Of a DNA stretch of 64,000 nucleotides, positions 26,468-35,590 are shown one piece after another (within the stretch, counting starts at the first letter, position 1; each line of letters begins with the position of its first letter). A model generated the notes under the pieces. That model worked only from the letters and a program-made list of their open reading frames with translations, did no database searches and had not been told where the DNA came from. Both the position numbers and the translations under genes were made by a program. Origin of the DNA: Verrucomicrobiaceae bacterium (lineage in GTDB: Bacteria; Verrucomicrobiota; Verrucomicrobiia; Opitutales; Intestinicryptomonadaceae); NCBI GenBank assembly GCA_015061955.1, contig SUVO01000004.1, positions 62,001 through 126,000 of the forward strand, in the 5' to 3' direction.

Positions 26468-27519
26468 CTTGTTATTGTGTTGTAAAGTCCATCGCGTTCA
26501 CGAGGTTTGAAACCTGCGTTTTCAATTACCCTACGCATATTTTCAGCAGTAGCACGGTTATCAATACCAGCAGCACGCACAACCATTTCGTCCATAAGCA
26601 CGCCACCAACATCGTTTGCACCATATTCAAGTGCAACTTCAGCTACTTTTAGTCCTTCGGTAAGCCACCCCGACTGAATATACTTAATGTTATCTAAATA
26701 AATGCGAGCAAGTGCAATAGTCTTTAAAAATTCAGGAGCCCCAACGCGAGCAAATCGACCCTCAATAGCTGTATTTTCAGGTGATACAGGCCACGCGATA
26801 AAAGCTTTAAACACTCCAGTTTCATCTTGCAAACGGCGTACAATATCTAAGTGTTCAATGCGTTGAGCAATAGTTTCGCCCAAGCCGAATGTCATTGTTG
26901 CAGAACTTGTCATACCCAAGCGTGCAAGCTCACGCATTACTTGCGACCACTCTTCAACAGTACATTTATTGCCACACAACTCTTTACGAATTGATGGAAT
27001 AAGCATATCGGCTGCCCCAGGAATAGAGTCGGCACCCGAGTCTTTCAATCGAGCCAAACAATCGCCAACACTTATATTTTCTTCACGTGCAAACCAAATT
27101 ATTTCAGACGGAGAAAAAACGTGTAGCCACAAATTTGGGAAAGCATCTTTTATACGTTTCAACAAATTTTCAGCCCATTTCAATGTGAATTTGGGATGAA
27201 GTCCGCCCTGCAACATAATCTGAACACCCCCACGAGCAACAGCATCGGCACACAAATCAAAAATTTGATTGTCGGTCATTGTAAAAGGTTCAACTCTACC
27301 TGCACGAGCATGATACGCACAAAACTTACATTGTGCTATACACACGTTTGAATAGTTTATCATCCTATTGACAATAAAACCAACTTCGCCAGAAGCATCA
27401 ACTTGTTTTGTACGCAACTGAGCCAATCGCGACAACTCGTACATATTGTAGCTTGCAACTTCTAATGCTTCAGCCGATGTTATACGTTGAGCATTTTTTA
27501 TTTTTTCAGATATTTGCAT
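26464..27519 (-). CDS. mqnC: Cyclic dehypoxanthinyl futalosine synthase (radical SAM)
   Basis: 351 residues. The radical SAM cluster motif is CIAQCKFCAYH (CX3CX2C, around residues 60-68), followed by GGVQIMLQGGLHP, FSPSEI and DSIPGAADML. C-terminal features are GGVLMDEMVVRAAG and an AENMRRVIENAGFKPRERD tail. MqnC cyclises dehypoxanthinyl futalosine by radical chemistry. It is distinguished from MqnE by the LQGGLHP segment and the lack of the extended C(E)ACCPIC motif. The start overlaps the mqnA stop by 14 bases. Confidence 0.96.
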   Translation of the reverse strand: MQISEKIKNAQRITSAEALEVASYNMYELSRLAQLRTKQVDASGEVGFIVNRMINYSNVCIAQCKFCAYHARAGRVEPFTMTDNQIFDLCADAVARGGVQIMLQGGLHPKFTLKWAENLLKRIKDAFPNLWLHVFSPSEIIWFAREENISVGDCLARLKDSGADSIPGAADMLIPSIRKELCGNKCTVEEWSQVMRELARLGMTSSATMTFGLGETIAQRIEHLDIVRRLQDETGVFKAFIAWPVSPENTAIEGRFARVGAPEFLKTIALARIYLDNIKYIQSGWLTEGLKVAEVALEYGANDVGGVLMDEMVVRAAGIDNRATAENMRRVIENAGFKPRERDGLYNTITR

Positions 27520-28252
27520 ATTCTTTTACAAAATTAAAACTGTTTTCAAAATCAGACGCCGACATCTTGAAAATCAAACGCGAATAATAACGCTTAATAA
27601 CTTCTTTATCTAATTTTCCCGATGTCATTTCTTGAGCCTTCAAATACACCTTTTGTGGATTTTCTGAAAATTCTTTCAACGAGGCATCTAAAAAGTTTTC
27701 AACTTTTTCGGCAATATCGTTGTACAAACTGCGACGTATAACGAATACTGCATACAACATTTTACACTTAGCCCAATCTTGCCAAAGCTCGCCTAAATCG
27801 TAAACATATTTATATGCCGATCCATCAAAAAGCATAGCGTTATCGCCTATCAAAATAACACTATCGGCTTTATCTAATGAAGCTTTGGGCAAACACATAA
27901 TATCGAAGCCATACTTATGTAAACAAATTTGTCGGAAAGCACGAGAAGATGTTCCAGTTTGTGATGTTATGAAAATACTGCCTTTGTTTATTTTAGAAAT
28001 ATCGAATTTCGAGAAAAGTTTTATCGACATAATCTCGCCATCGCCACCAATACAAAATCGAGGCAACACAGCATATTGACTTTCACATTGTGGATACACC
28101 CAACGCGAAATCATAGAAACATCAGTTTTCCCCAAGCGTACAAGCTCGTTTAATTCCGAAGGATTTGCATAAAACATATCAAAATCCCTCGGCACACTGC
28201 CACAGAAAAATGGCAAGCTATTTATAAACGAAACTCCCGAAAACTTATACAT
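27506..28252 (-). CDS. mqnA: Chorismate dehydratase
   Basis: 248 residues from the ATG at 28252; the longer form from 28288 would overlap mqnE by 44 bases. The short form begins MYKFSGVSFINSLPFFCG, matching the MqnA opening G-x-x-x-x-x-N-x-x-P. Further features are LGKTDVSMISRW, the loop SQTGTSSRAF and VILIGDNAMLF. MqnA dehydrates chorismate to 3-enolpyruvylbenzoate, the entry step of the futalosine pathway. It overlaps mqnE by eight bases and mqnC by 14, so translation is tightly coupled. Confidence 0.94.
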   Translation of the reverse strand: MYKFSGVSFINSLPFFCGSVPRDFDMFYANPSELNELVRLGKTDVSMISRWVYPQCESQYAVLPRFCIGGDGEIMSIKLFSKFDISKINKGSIFITSQTGTSSRAFRQICLHKYGFDIMCLPKASLDKADSVILIGDNAMLFDGSAYKYVYDLGELWQDWAKCKMLYAVFVIRRSLYNDIAEKVENFLDASLKEFSENPQKVYLKAQEMTSGKLDKEVIKRYYSRLIFKMSASDFENSFNFVKEYANI

Positions 28253-29297
28253 AATTTGAATTTGTCTTTTGTGGAACAAGCCCAGCACCTTCTATAACTG
28301 TTCGCATAAATTCTGGAGTACGTTTTTGTTTTTGAGCACCAGCAGCAACAGCAACTTCTTCGTTCCAGTGTGTACCACCAATATCATCGGCACCAAAGTT
28401 TAACAAAATTTGCGAAAGTCTGTCACCAAAATGAGGCACAGGTATGCGAATATGTGGAAAATTATCGAGCATCAAACGCGACAATGCACAAATCTTTAAG
28501 TCGTACACGCCCGATGAACGCCCTTTAATTGAGCTAGCTCCCTGACGAAAAGGAAGTGGAACAAACGCTTTAAAGCCACCTGTTTCATCTTGCAAACGAC
28601 GCAACATATCTAAATGCTCCACAACTTCTTTAGGTGTTTCCATATGTCCGTAAAGCATTGTTGCATTAGTTTTCAAGCCCAAATTATGAGCTACACGCAT
28701 TGCATCTAACCACTGTTGTGCTGTTAGTTTATTTGGCGATATCTTTCTGCGAATTTCTGCATCAAAAATTTCAGCACCACCTCCAGGAAGAGCATCGGTA
28801 CCGGCTTCAATGAGTTTTTCGATTACTTCTTCGAGACTTTTACCTGAAACCTCAGCCATCAACGCACATTCCGACACCGTATACGAAACTACATTCAAAT
28901 TTTTATCGGCATTTTTTACAGCACGAACAACATCGAGATAATAATTGAAATCTAACTTTCTGTAAATACCACCAATTATATGGATTTCTTCAGCACCCAT
29001 TTCAGAGAATTTCTTGGCACGTTCAAAAACATCATCAGGCGAAAGCAGATAAGCCCCCTCTTCACCTTCTCGACGGAAAAACGAACATATTGGGCAACAA
29101 GCCTCGCATATATTTGAATAAGTTATAGCCGCATTTACTGCGTAAAAACCCGTATTACCCGAAAGTGTATATTTTAAAGCATTTGCACGCTCGCCAAGTT
29201 CGGCAGTTGGGGCATTATTCAATAAATCGACTGCCTGAGCAAGTGATATTCTATCAAAGTTTTTTACTGTGGAAAAATTATCCATTTTTACAATCAT
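28245..29297 (-). CDS. mqnE: Aminofutalosine synthase (radical SAM)
   Basis: 350 residues. The SAM cluster motif is CEACCPIC (CX3CX2C, with an extra Cys), followed by SFFRREGEEGAYLL, EEIHIIGG, DALPGGGAEIFD and ADDIGGTHWNEEVAVAAGA. These are typical of MqnE, which joins 3-enolpyruvylbenzoate to S-adenosylmethionine to make aminofutalosine. It is the first gene of the minus-strand menaquinone operon (mqnE-A-C-D-B-xseA). A second ATG at residue 5 is also plausible. It diverges from the prenyltransferase gene across a short shared promoter region. Confidence 0.96.
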   Translation of the reverse strand: MIVKMDNFSTVKNFDRISLAQAVDLLNNAPTAELGERANALKYTLSGNTGFYAVNAAITYSNICEACCPICSFFRREGEEGAYLLSPDDVFERAKKFSEMGAEEIHIIGGIYRKLDFNYYLDVVRAVKNADKNLNVVSYTVSECALMAEVSGKSLEEVIEKLIEAGTDALPGGGAEIFDAEIRRKISPNKLTAQQWLDAMRVAHNLGLKTNATMLYGHMETPKEVVEHLDMLRRLQDETGGFKAFVPLPFRQGASSIKGRSSGVYDLKICALSRLMLDNFPHIRIPVPHFGDRLSQILLNFGADDIGGTHWNEEVAVAAGAQKQKRTPEFMRTVIEGAGLVPQKTNSNYV

Positions 29298-29365
29298 GTT
29301 ATGGTATGAAATTTTGTCAACTTTAAGTATTGCGATTTATTCGGAAAATTGAAAAATACTTAATC

Positions 29366-30229
29366 ATGATTTTTATCAAAAAAGCAAAAGCATACGCCGA
29401 TTTAATAAAACTTGCACACACATTGTTTGCATTGCCTTTTGCGTTGTCGGCAGTAGCATTAGCATATATAGAAGGTGGAAAACTTCATTGGCAGTTATTA
29501 GTACTAATTCTCATAGCCTTCACTGCAGCTCGAAGTGCCGCAATGGGCTTTAACAGAGTTGTTGATGCCGATATAGATATACTCAATCCTCGTACAAGAC
29601 AACGTCCAAGCGTTTCAGGGAAAATTTCAATAAAAGATACAAAGATTTTCACTGAAATTTCGGTAGTAGTATTTGTGATTGTTGCATTCTGCATAAATAC
29701 TCTATGTGGCATATTATCGCTACCAGCCCTTGTTGTACTTTTAGGATATTCATACGCAAAGCGTTTTACATTCTTGGCACACTATATTTTAGGAGTTGCC
29801 TTAGCTCTTGCACCAATTGGTGCATGGATTGCTGTTATGGGGAATTTAGATATTCGCATTCTAACGCTTGGTGGATGTTTATTTTTCAGTATTGCTGGCT
29901 TCGATCTAATATACGCACTTCAAGATATGGAGTTCGACAAAACCCACAATCTGTACTCAATACCTTCTATATTTGGCAAAAAAACAACTTTGTGTATTGC
30001 TGGGCTTTCGTTTTGTATATCGGCTTGTTTATTGTTTGTAGTAGGCAACGTTTTCAACTTAAACACATACTTTTACGTATCGGCAACATTTATAAGTATA
30101 CTTTATTTAATTGGTTTTATAACGATATTAAAAGCTGGTATGCAAAAAGTTAATTTGGTATTTTTCTACATGAACGCATCAATATCTGCCATAATTTTTG
30201 TAGGAATTATCGCAAACGTAAAATTTTAA
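29366..30229 (+). CDS. mqnP: UbiA-family prenyltransferase, probably for menaquinone (MqnP type)
   Basis: 287 residues with eight or nine membrane helices. The start at the ATG 29366 is preferred to an upstream TTG at 29330. The first Asp-rich motif is NRVVDADIDILNPRTRQRP (the N-D-x-x-D pattern), and the second is DLIYALQDMEFDK. UbiA enzymes attach a polyprenyl chain to an aromatic acid in the membrane. Its position opposite mqnE and beside ubiX and ubiD homologues suggests the prenylation of 1,4-dihydroxy-6-naphthoate (MqnP). By sequence alone it could be called UbiA. Confidence 0.9.
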   Translation: MIFIKKAKAYADLIKLAHTLFALPFALSAVALAYIEGGKLHWQLLVLILIAFTAARSAAMGFNRVVDADIDILNPRTRQRPSVSGKISIKDTKIFTEISVVVFVIVAFCINTLCGILSLPALVVLLGYSYAKRFTFLAHYILGVALALAPIGAWIAVMGNLDIRILTLGGCLFFSIAGFDLIYALQDMEFDKTHNLYSIPSIFGKKTTLCIAGLSFCISACLLFVVGNVFNLNTYFYVSATFISILYLIGFITILKAGMQKVNLVFFYMNASISAIIFVGIIANVKF

Positions 30230-30233
30230 AAAT

Positions 30234-30812
30234 ATGGAATCATTTTATAAAAAAAGAATTGTACTTGGTATAACTGGAGCTTCGGGAATTGCTTATGCAA
30301 TAAAAACAGCAGAAATGTTGAAACAAGCCGATTGCGAAATTTTTTGTGCAGTTTCTGATGCATCAAAAATGGTTGCACAAGAGGAAGTAGGAATAAATCT
30401 TGTTGAAAGATTGCAAAAAGTTGGAGTAGATAAAATCTACGCCGAAAACGACATTTCAGCTCCAATAGCAAGTGGTTCGTTCAGATTTGACGCAATGGCA
30501 GTTGTTCCCTGCTCGATGAAAACTCTCGGTAAAATTGCAAATTCCATTGCCGACAACTTGGTAATTCGTGCATCAGAAGTAGCTCTAAAAGAAAAACGTC
30601 GATTAGTTATAGTTCCACGAGAAACACCTATGGCTACAACTCAGATAAGAAATATGCTTACCTTATCAGAAGCAGGAGCCGTAATTTTGCCAGCTTCGCC
30701 AGCATTCTATTTCAAGCCCCAAAAGGTTGAAGAAATGGTAAGCTTTGTATCGGCTCGCATTTTGGCATCGCTTGAAATTGAACGTACATTTTTAAAAGAA
30801 TGGGGAATGTAA
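30234..30812 (+). CDS. ubiX: Flavin prenyltransferase (UbiX family, MqnM role)
   Basis: 192 residues. UbiX prenylates reduced FMN to make the cofactor of UbiD decarboxylases. Seen are the N-terminal GITGASGIAYAIK, VVPCSMKTLGKIANSIADNL, VALKEKRRLVIVPRETPM and AVILPASPAFYFKP, all family hallmarks. It begins four bases after the prenyltransferase and is followed one base later by the UbiD gene. This order, with the mqn operon opposite, points to the late steps of the futalosine route. Confidence 0.95.
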   Translation: MESFYKKRIVLGITGASGIAYAIKTAEMLKQADCEIFCAVSDASKMVAQEEVGINLVERLQKVGVDKIYAENDISAPIASGSFRFDAMAVVPCSMKTLGKIANSIADNLVIRASEVALKEKRRLVIVPRETPMATTQIRNMLTLSEAGAVILPASPAFYFKPQKVEEMVSFVSARILASLEIERTFLKEWGM

Positions 30813-30813
30813 A

Positions 30814-32589
30814 ATGAAAAAAATTTTTTCAAATATTGGCGAATTTATTGAATACCTCGATAACATTGGCGAATTAAAAAGAATAAAAGATGAAGTATCG
30901 CCCATAATAGAAATTTCAAAATATACTGATATCGAATCTAAATCACCTGATGGTGGGAAAGCATTGCTTTTCGAAAACGTTGTTGACAATGGTAAAAAGA
31001 CATTTCCTGTTGCAACAAATTTATTTGGAAGCTCAAAGCGTATGGCGTTGGCTTTAGGAGTTGAAAATCTCGACGAAGCAGGCAACGAAATTCAACAACT
31101 TTTGAATATGCAACCACCAGCATCGCTTGGAGACAAAATAAAAATGCTCTTTAAGCTGATGCCTCTTGCAAAAATAACACCTAAAATTGTAAAGAATGCT
31201 CCGTGTCAAGAAATAGTACAAACAGGCAGTGATATAGATTTATCGGAAATTCCTGTTTTAAAATGTTGGCCACACGATGGAGGCAGATTTGTTACATTGC
31301 CTTTGGTTTTTACAAAGTCGCCAGTTGATAATCGCAGAAATTTGGGAATGTACAGACTTCAAATCTTCGATAAAAACACAACTGGTATGCACTGGCACAT
31401 TCATAAAGATGCCTCACATTATTACAACGAATATGTACAGAAAAACGAAAAAATGCCAGTTGCTGTTGCCATAGGTGCAGATCCAAGCGTTATATATGCG
31501 GCTACTGCCCCTATGCCAAGAGGTATAGATGAAATTTTGTTGGCTGGTTTCTTCCGTAAGGAAGGTGTAAAAATGGTTAAATGTAAAACTGTAGACTTGG
31601 AAGTACCTGCCGATGCTGAGTTTGTTTTGGAAGGATATGTAGATACTCAAGAACGACGTTTAGAAGGTCCATTTGGCGACCATACTGGATATTATTCGTT
31701 AGCAGATATGTATCCTGTATTCCACTTAACAGCAATAACTCGAAAAAAATCACCGATTTACTGTGCAACATTGGTAGGGCCTCCACCAATGGAAGATTGT
31801 TATATGGCTAAGGCAACTGAACGCATTTTCTTGCCATTGTTGAAAACGGTCTTGCCTGAAATAAAAGACTACTTCTTGCCTTGGGAAGGCGTTTTCCACA
31901 ACATTGTGATTGTCTCGATAGACAAAGAATACCCTGCACATGCGCAACGTTTGATGAGCGCATTGTGGGGACAAGGTCAGATGAGTTTTTGCAAAGCAAT
32001 AGTTGTTGTTGATAAAGATGTATCGCCTTCAAACCTCGAAAAAATATGGGAATTGTTGCTTACAAACTTTGATGCTAAACGCGATATTACAATATCGTAT
32101 GGAGTTTTAGATGTTCTCGATCACTCTGCCCCACAAGCATATGCAGGTGCAAAAATTGGTATAGATCTAACAACACCAATTCAAGGAGAATCGCCCCGAA
32201 ACATACAGCAACTTGCAATTGTATCGCACGCAGAAGAATCTAATCTTAAAAAGTGGATTACCGAAAACATTGAAAACGTGGTAAATATTGAGTTAAAACA
32301 AGGTTTCTTGGCTGTTGCCCTAAATAAAGGAAATAGCAAAGGTAAAGATATTATACAAAAAATTTCTACATGTCCTAATATAGAAAAATTTGTGCGCACC
32401 TGTGCAATTTTCGATGCAGAAATTGATATAAAAAATGTATCGAAAATGATGTGGAAAATTTTCAATAATACCGATCCATCTCGCGACATTCTGCAAATTG
32501 CTTCGTTAGTACTAATCGACGCATGTAAGAAAAATTTGGCTGACGGACATAATCGCGAATGGCCCGACGATTTATCGTTTGACAAATAA
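30814..32589 (+). CDS. ubiD: UbiD-family decarboxylase, probably for menaquinone (MqnL role)
   Basis: 591 residues, longer than E. coli UbiD (about 490). Conserved pieces are CWPHDGGRFVTLPLV, NLGMYRLQIFDKNTTGMHWH (metal and prFMN site), GADPSVIYAATAPMP, EGPFGDHTGYYS with the catalytic Glu region, and WGQGQMSFCKAIVVVD. The enzyme would remove the carboxylate from prenylated dihydroxynaphthoate. It forms an operon with the prenyltransferase and ubiX. The extra C-terminal 90 residues (about 480-591) have no function I can name. Confidence 0.93.
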   Translation: MKKIFSNIGEFIEYLDNIGELKRIKDEVSPIIEISKYTDIESKSPDGGKALLFENVVDNGKKTFPVATNLFGSSKRMALALGVENLDEAGNEIQQLLNMQPPASLGDKIKMLFKLMPLAKITPKIVKNAPCQEIVQTGSDIDLSEIPVLKCWPHDGGRFVTLPLVFTKSPVDNRRNLGMYRLQIFDKNTTGMHWHIHKDASHYYNEYVQKNEKMPVAVAIGADPSVIYAATAPMPRGIDEILLAGFFRKEGVKMVKCKTVDLEVPADAEFVLEGYVDTQERRLEGPFGDHTGYYSLADMYPVFHLTAITRKKSPIYCATLVGPPPMEDCYMAKATERIFLPLLKTVLPEIKDYFLPWEGVFHNIVIVSIDKEYPAHAQRLMSALWGQGQMSFCKAIVVVDKDVSPSNLEKIWELLLTNFDAKRDITISYGVLDVLDHSAPQAYAGAKIGIDLTTPIQGESPRNIQQLAIVSHAEESNLKKWITENIENVVNIELKQGFLAVALNKGNSKGKDIIQKISTCPNIEKFVRTCAIFDAEIDIKNVSKMMWKIFNNTDPSRDILQIASLVLIDACKKNLADGHNREWPDDLSFDK

Positions 32590-32643
32590 AACTTGCAAAA
32601 ACTAAAATAAAAAGCATAAATATTATAACCTAATAAAACAAAT

Positions 32644-33222
32644 ATGTCAGTAGAAGCAGTTTACAATTTTTTTCAAAAGAGTTCAGAATATTTCAACTTC
32701 TTTATCGATGTTTGTAAAGAAGCTTGGAATCAGCCACATGCTCCGTTGTATTTTATAACGTCTGGCGTGCTTTTTATTTTGATTATTGTAATTCACAAAA
32801 TACGCCATTATAAACGACCAATAAAACTATTTAACAATCGTGCAGGCGAAGTAGAAGTTACACGAAAAGCCTTAGACGAACTTGTTCAAAGTGTTTGTTA
32901 TGGATTGGGCGCATTAAATCGACCAAAGGTAAAAATATACACAAAACGTGGTCGCCTTTGTATGACGGTTTCTTTAAAAGTTGAATCAGGGCAAAAATTG
33001 ACCGATGCTGCAGGCGAAATACAACAAGCCCTAACAACTGCTTTTCGTGAACATATGGGCGTTGAAAAGCTCGGTAAAATTGATGTTAAGATTATAGGGT
33101 TTAGAGGTTTAGTTTACAAACCTACCGAAAAATTCTTACCACCAATTAAAGATGACAAGGAAACTATACTCGACAAGGAAAGTCCGGTAATAGATATAAT
33201 AGATACATCTGCTAAATCTTAA
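32644..33222 (+). CDS. Membrane-anchored Asp23/Gls24 or AmaP-like protein
   Basis: 192 residues. A membrane helix lies at about residues 38-56 (YFITSGVLFILIIVIHKI), followed by a domain of about 110 residues with GEVEVTRKALDELVQSVC, KIYTKRGRLCMTVSLKV and REHMGVEKLGKIDVKIIGF. This matches the Asp23 (alkaline shock) fold and the AmaP membrane anchor architecture of Gram-positive bacteria. It is followed by thiE after six bases. Cell-envelope stress response is the family association; no function is shown here. Confidence 0.6.
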   Translation: MSVEAVYNFFQKSSEYFNFFIDVCKEAWNQPHAPLYFITSGVLFILIIVIHKIRHYKRPIKLFNNRAGEVEVTRKALDELVQSVCYGLGALNRPKVKIYTKRGRLCMTVSLKVESGQKLTDAAGEIQQALTTAFREHMGVEKLGKIDVKIIGFRGLVYKPTEKFLPPIKDDKETILDKESPVIDIIDTSAKS

Positions 33223-33228
33223 TTTAAT

Positions 33229-33894
33229 ATGGCTAAACGTTCGTCTGAATTACACAATGCCATATTCTACGGAATTGTTGATACTGGCTATGTATCGCCC
33301 GAGAATATGTTTACAAAATGTAGAATGCTTGTTGATGCTGGCGTAAAAATTATACAATTGCGCGCAAAAAACGAAGATGCACAAACAAAACGCAAAATGG
33401 CATTTGAATTATTGCCTATATTTGAGAAAGCTAATGCACCTTTCTTTATTATAAACGACGATATTCAGTTAGCATCTGATATATGCAGAAAAATTGAAAA
33501 TGCTGGCTTGCATGTAGGTCAAGACGACTGCCCTATTTCTGAAGCAAGAAAAGCCATTGGTGAAAACGCTGTCTTAGGATTGTCGACACATTCAATACAG
33601 CAAGCTACCCAAGCAAACCAAAACGCACATTTGCTCGACTATTTTGCAGTAGGTCCGGTATATTCAACTATGACAAAACCTGGACGTGCTGCTGTTGGCT
33701 TAGAGTTAGTAAAATATGTTTCGCAAAATCTAAAACCTGTAATTCCATGGTTCTGCATAGGTGGCGTAAACTTTAAAACTGCATCGGAAGTACGAAAAGC
33801 TGGTGGTGAAAGAATTGTAGCAGTTTCTGATGTACTCAAACCAAACGACACCACTTTAGCTGTAAAAGAACTGATTACTGCGTTTAATATCTAA
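33229..33894 (+). CDS. thiE: Thiamine-phosphate synthase
   Basis: 221 residues. ThiE joins the pyrimidine and thiazole halves of thiamine. Motifs are YGIVDTGYV, IIQLRAKN, PFFIINDDIQLA, AGLHVGQDD, GLSTHSIQQA, FAVGPVYSTMTKPGRAAVG and CIGGVNFKTASEVRKAG. These are the substrate and phosphate-binding loops of the TIM-barrel family. No other thi gene is in the window. It ends just before a hairpin terminator that overlaps the glyS promoter. Confidence 0.95.
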   Translation: MAKRSSELHNAIFYGIVDTGYVSPENMFTKCRMLVDAGVKIIQLRAKNEDAQTKRKMAFELLPIFEKANAPFFIINDDIQLASDICRKIENAGLHVGQDDCPISEARKAIGENAVLGLSTHSIQQATQANQNAHLLDYFAVGPVYSTMTKPGRAAVGLELVKYVSQNLKPVIPWFCIGGVNFKTASEVRKAGGERIVAVSDVLKPNDTTLAVKELITAFNI

Positions 33895-33916
33895 TAGATT
33901 GCTATACATCTTATAG

Positions 33917-33944
33917 TTGACAATTTTCAATCGGCAACTAATAT
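33917..33944 (+). promoter_or_regulatory. Possible glyS promoter overlapping the thiE terminator
   Basis: TTGACA (33917-33922) and TAATAT (33939-33944) are 16 bp apart. Transcription would begin near 33951, inside the downstream arm of the hairpin, leaving a 5' leader of about 15 bases before the glyS ATG at 33966. Confidence 0.45.
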
Positions 33945-33962
33945 GTTGCTGATTATTTTTTT
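33929..33962 (+). terminator. Terminator after thiE
   Basis: AATCGGCAAC (33929-33938) pairs with GTTGCTGATT (33945-33954) around a TAATAT loop, with one G-T pair, followed by A and seven T. It ends only three bases before the glyS start codon. Confidence 0.8.
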
Positions 33963-33965
33963 ATT

Positions 33966-35471
33966 ATGGTATCAGATATGTCAGTTATCGAAGGGCTCTG
34001 CAAACGCAGAGGTTTCATTTATCGCTCGTCAGAAATATATGGCGGCTTTAACGGATTTTTCGACTTCGGACCATTGGGTGTCGAATTGAAAAACAACATT
34101 AAGCGTGCTTGGTGGAAAGATTTTGTTCATGGTAGAGACGATATTGTTGGTCTTGATGCTTCAATTATTATGCACCCAAATGTATGGCGTGCCTCGGGAC
34201 ACGTTGAAGGCTTCTCTGACCCTATGGTCGACTGTAAGGAATCGAAACTTCGCTTCCGTGCCGACCAAATTTTCTTTGCCGAAGTTTTGGTAAATGGCGA
34301 AAATATTGGCTATGTAAGCGTTCTTGAAGATGAAAATATGCAACAAGATGCAGAAAAGAAAGCTGCAGAATTAAAGCGTAAAAAGGCAGTCCAAGGCGAG
34401 CTTGGTGAAATTGTACTTAAAAATTATATGGATGCAAAACCATTCGAGTACGACCTCATTCCATCGCCAGCAACTGGAAACGCAGGAACACTCACACCAC
34501 CACGCGACTTCAACTTGATGTTCCAAACATACGTTGGTGCACTTCGTGATGAAACTGCTGTTGCATATTTGCGTCCTGAAACTGCACAGGGTATATTTGC
34601 CGATTTCAAAAATATTTGCGATACTAATCGTGTAAAAGTTCCTTTTGGTATTGCTCAAATTGGTAAAGCATTCCGCAACGAAATTACGCCACGCAATTTC
34701 ATATTCCGTAGTCGTGAATTTGAACAGATGGAAATTGAATATTTCATATCGCCTTATGACGATTGGCGTAAGCTCCATAGAGAATGGATTGATGCTTGCA
34801 AAAACTGGTTCATTTCAATCGGTTTGCCTGCAAGCGAATTAGCTGAAGACATCCATCCAGATGAAAAGCTTGCACACTACGCCAAAGCTTGTACCGACAT
34901 CACATTCCACTTCCCACACGGCTTGCAAGAATTGCAAGGTATTGCAGTGCGTGGCAACTTCGACCTTACTCAACATCAAAACGCATCGGGCAAAAACCTC
35001 GAGTACTTCGACGAAGCTCGTAAAGAAAAATATTTGCCACACGTTATTGAACCATCGTTGGGTGTCGACCGTACATTGTTGGCTGTTCTCACTGCAGCAT
35101 ACACAGAAGACGAAGTTCCAAACGATAAAGGCGAAGCTGAAAAACGTGTTGTTCTCAAGTTCAGTCCACGAGTTGCTCCATATAAGGCAGCTATATTCCC
35201 ATTGGTTAAGAACAAGCCAGAACTTATGGAAAAAGCACAAGCATTGTATGCAAAACTTCGTCGTCGTTGGAATGTGTTTTTCGATGCTGCTGGTGCTATT
35301 GGTCGTCGTTATCGTCGTCAAGATGAAATTGGAACACCTTTTGGTATTACAATCGACTTTGAAACATTAGAAGACGGCACTGTAACACTTCGCGATCGCG
35401 ATACTACACAACAAGTACGTATGAGCGAAGCAGAACTCATTGCTCATTTGTCGGAACAAATTGACGCTTAA
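33966..35471 (+). CDS. glyQS: Glycyl-tRNA synthetase (class II, single-chain alpha2 type)
   Basis: 501 residues. This is the eukaryote-like homodimeric GlyRS (as in Thermus and Actinobacteria), not the E. coli alpha2beta2 type. Seen are [23 protein letters not shown] (shared start), [30 protein letters not shown] (motif 2 region), [44 protein letters not shown] and the C-terminal anticodon-binding domain. An ATG at 33978 is an alternative start. It is followed by its own terminator. Confidence 0.97.
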   Translation: MVSDMSVIEGLCKRRGFIYRSSEIYGGFNGFFDFGPLGVELKNNIKRAWWKDFVHGRDDIVGLDASIIMHPNVWRASGHVEGFSDPMVDCKESKLRFRADQIFFAEVLVNGENIGYVSVLEDENMQQDAEKKAAELKRKKAVQGELGEIVLKNYMDAKPFEYDLIPSPATGNAGTLTPPRDFNLMFQTYVGALRDETAVAYLRPETAQGIFADFKNICDTNRVKVPFGIAQIGKAFRNEITPRNFIFRSREFEQMEIEYFISPYDDWRKLHREWIDACKNWFISIGLPASELAEDIHPDEKLAHYAKACTDITFHFPHGLQELQGIAVRGNFDLTQHQNASGKNLEYFDEARKEKYLPHVIEPSLGVDRTLLAVLTAAYTEDEVPNDKGEAEKRVVLKFSPRVAPYKAAIFPLVKNKPELMEKAQALYAKLRRRWNVFFDAAGAIGRRYRRQDEIGTPFGITIDFETLEDGTVTLRDRDTTQQVRMSEAELIAHLSEQIDA

Positions 35472-35491
35472 TTTTAAATAAGAGATTTTTT

Positions 35492-35522
35492 AAATGCGTT
35501 CTAAACCGAACGCATTTTTTTT
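35492..35522 (+). terminator. Terminator after glyS
   Basis: AAATGCGTTC (35492-35501) and GAACGCATTT (35508-35517) enclose a six-base loop and are followed by T to 35522. Confidence 0.85.
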
Positions 35523-35541
35523 ACGTTTAATAAACTTGCTA

Positions 35542-35561
35542 AATAATTATCAATAATTATT
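35542..35561. promoter_or_regulatory. Perfect AT-only inverted repeat upstream of the ribokinase gene
   Basis: AATAATTAT (35542-35550) and ATAATTATT (35553-35561) flank CA, 29 bp before the ribokinase start. It could be an operator or a chance palindrome in AT-rich DNA. Confidence 0.3.
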
Positions 35562-35590
35562 GTTTTAACTATATTAACCAAATAAATCTT

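Noticed and set aside
34371-34778. 135-codon minus-strand frame inside glyS
   Set aside because: It is antisense to conserved class II synthetase motifs, with no initiation signals.
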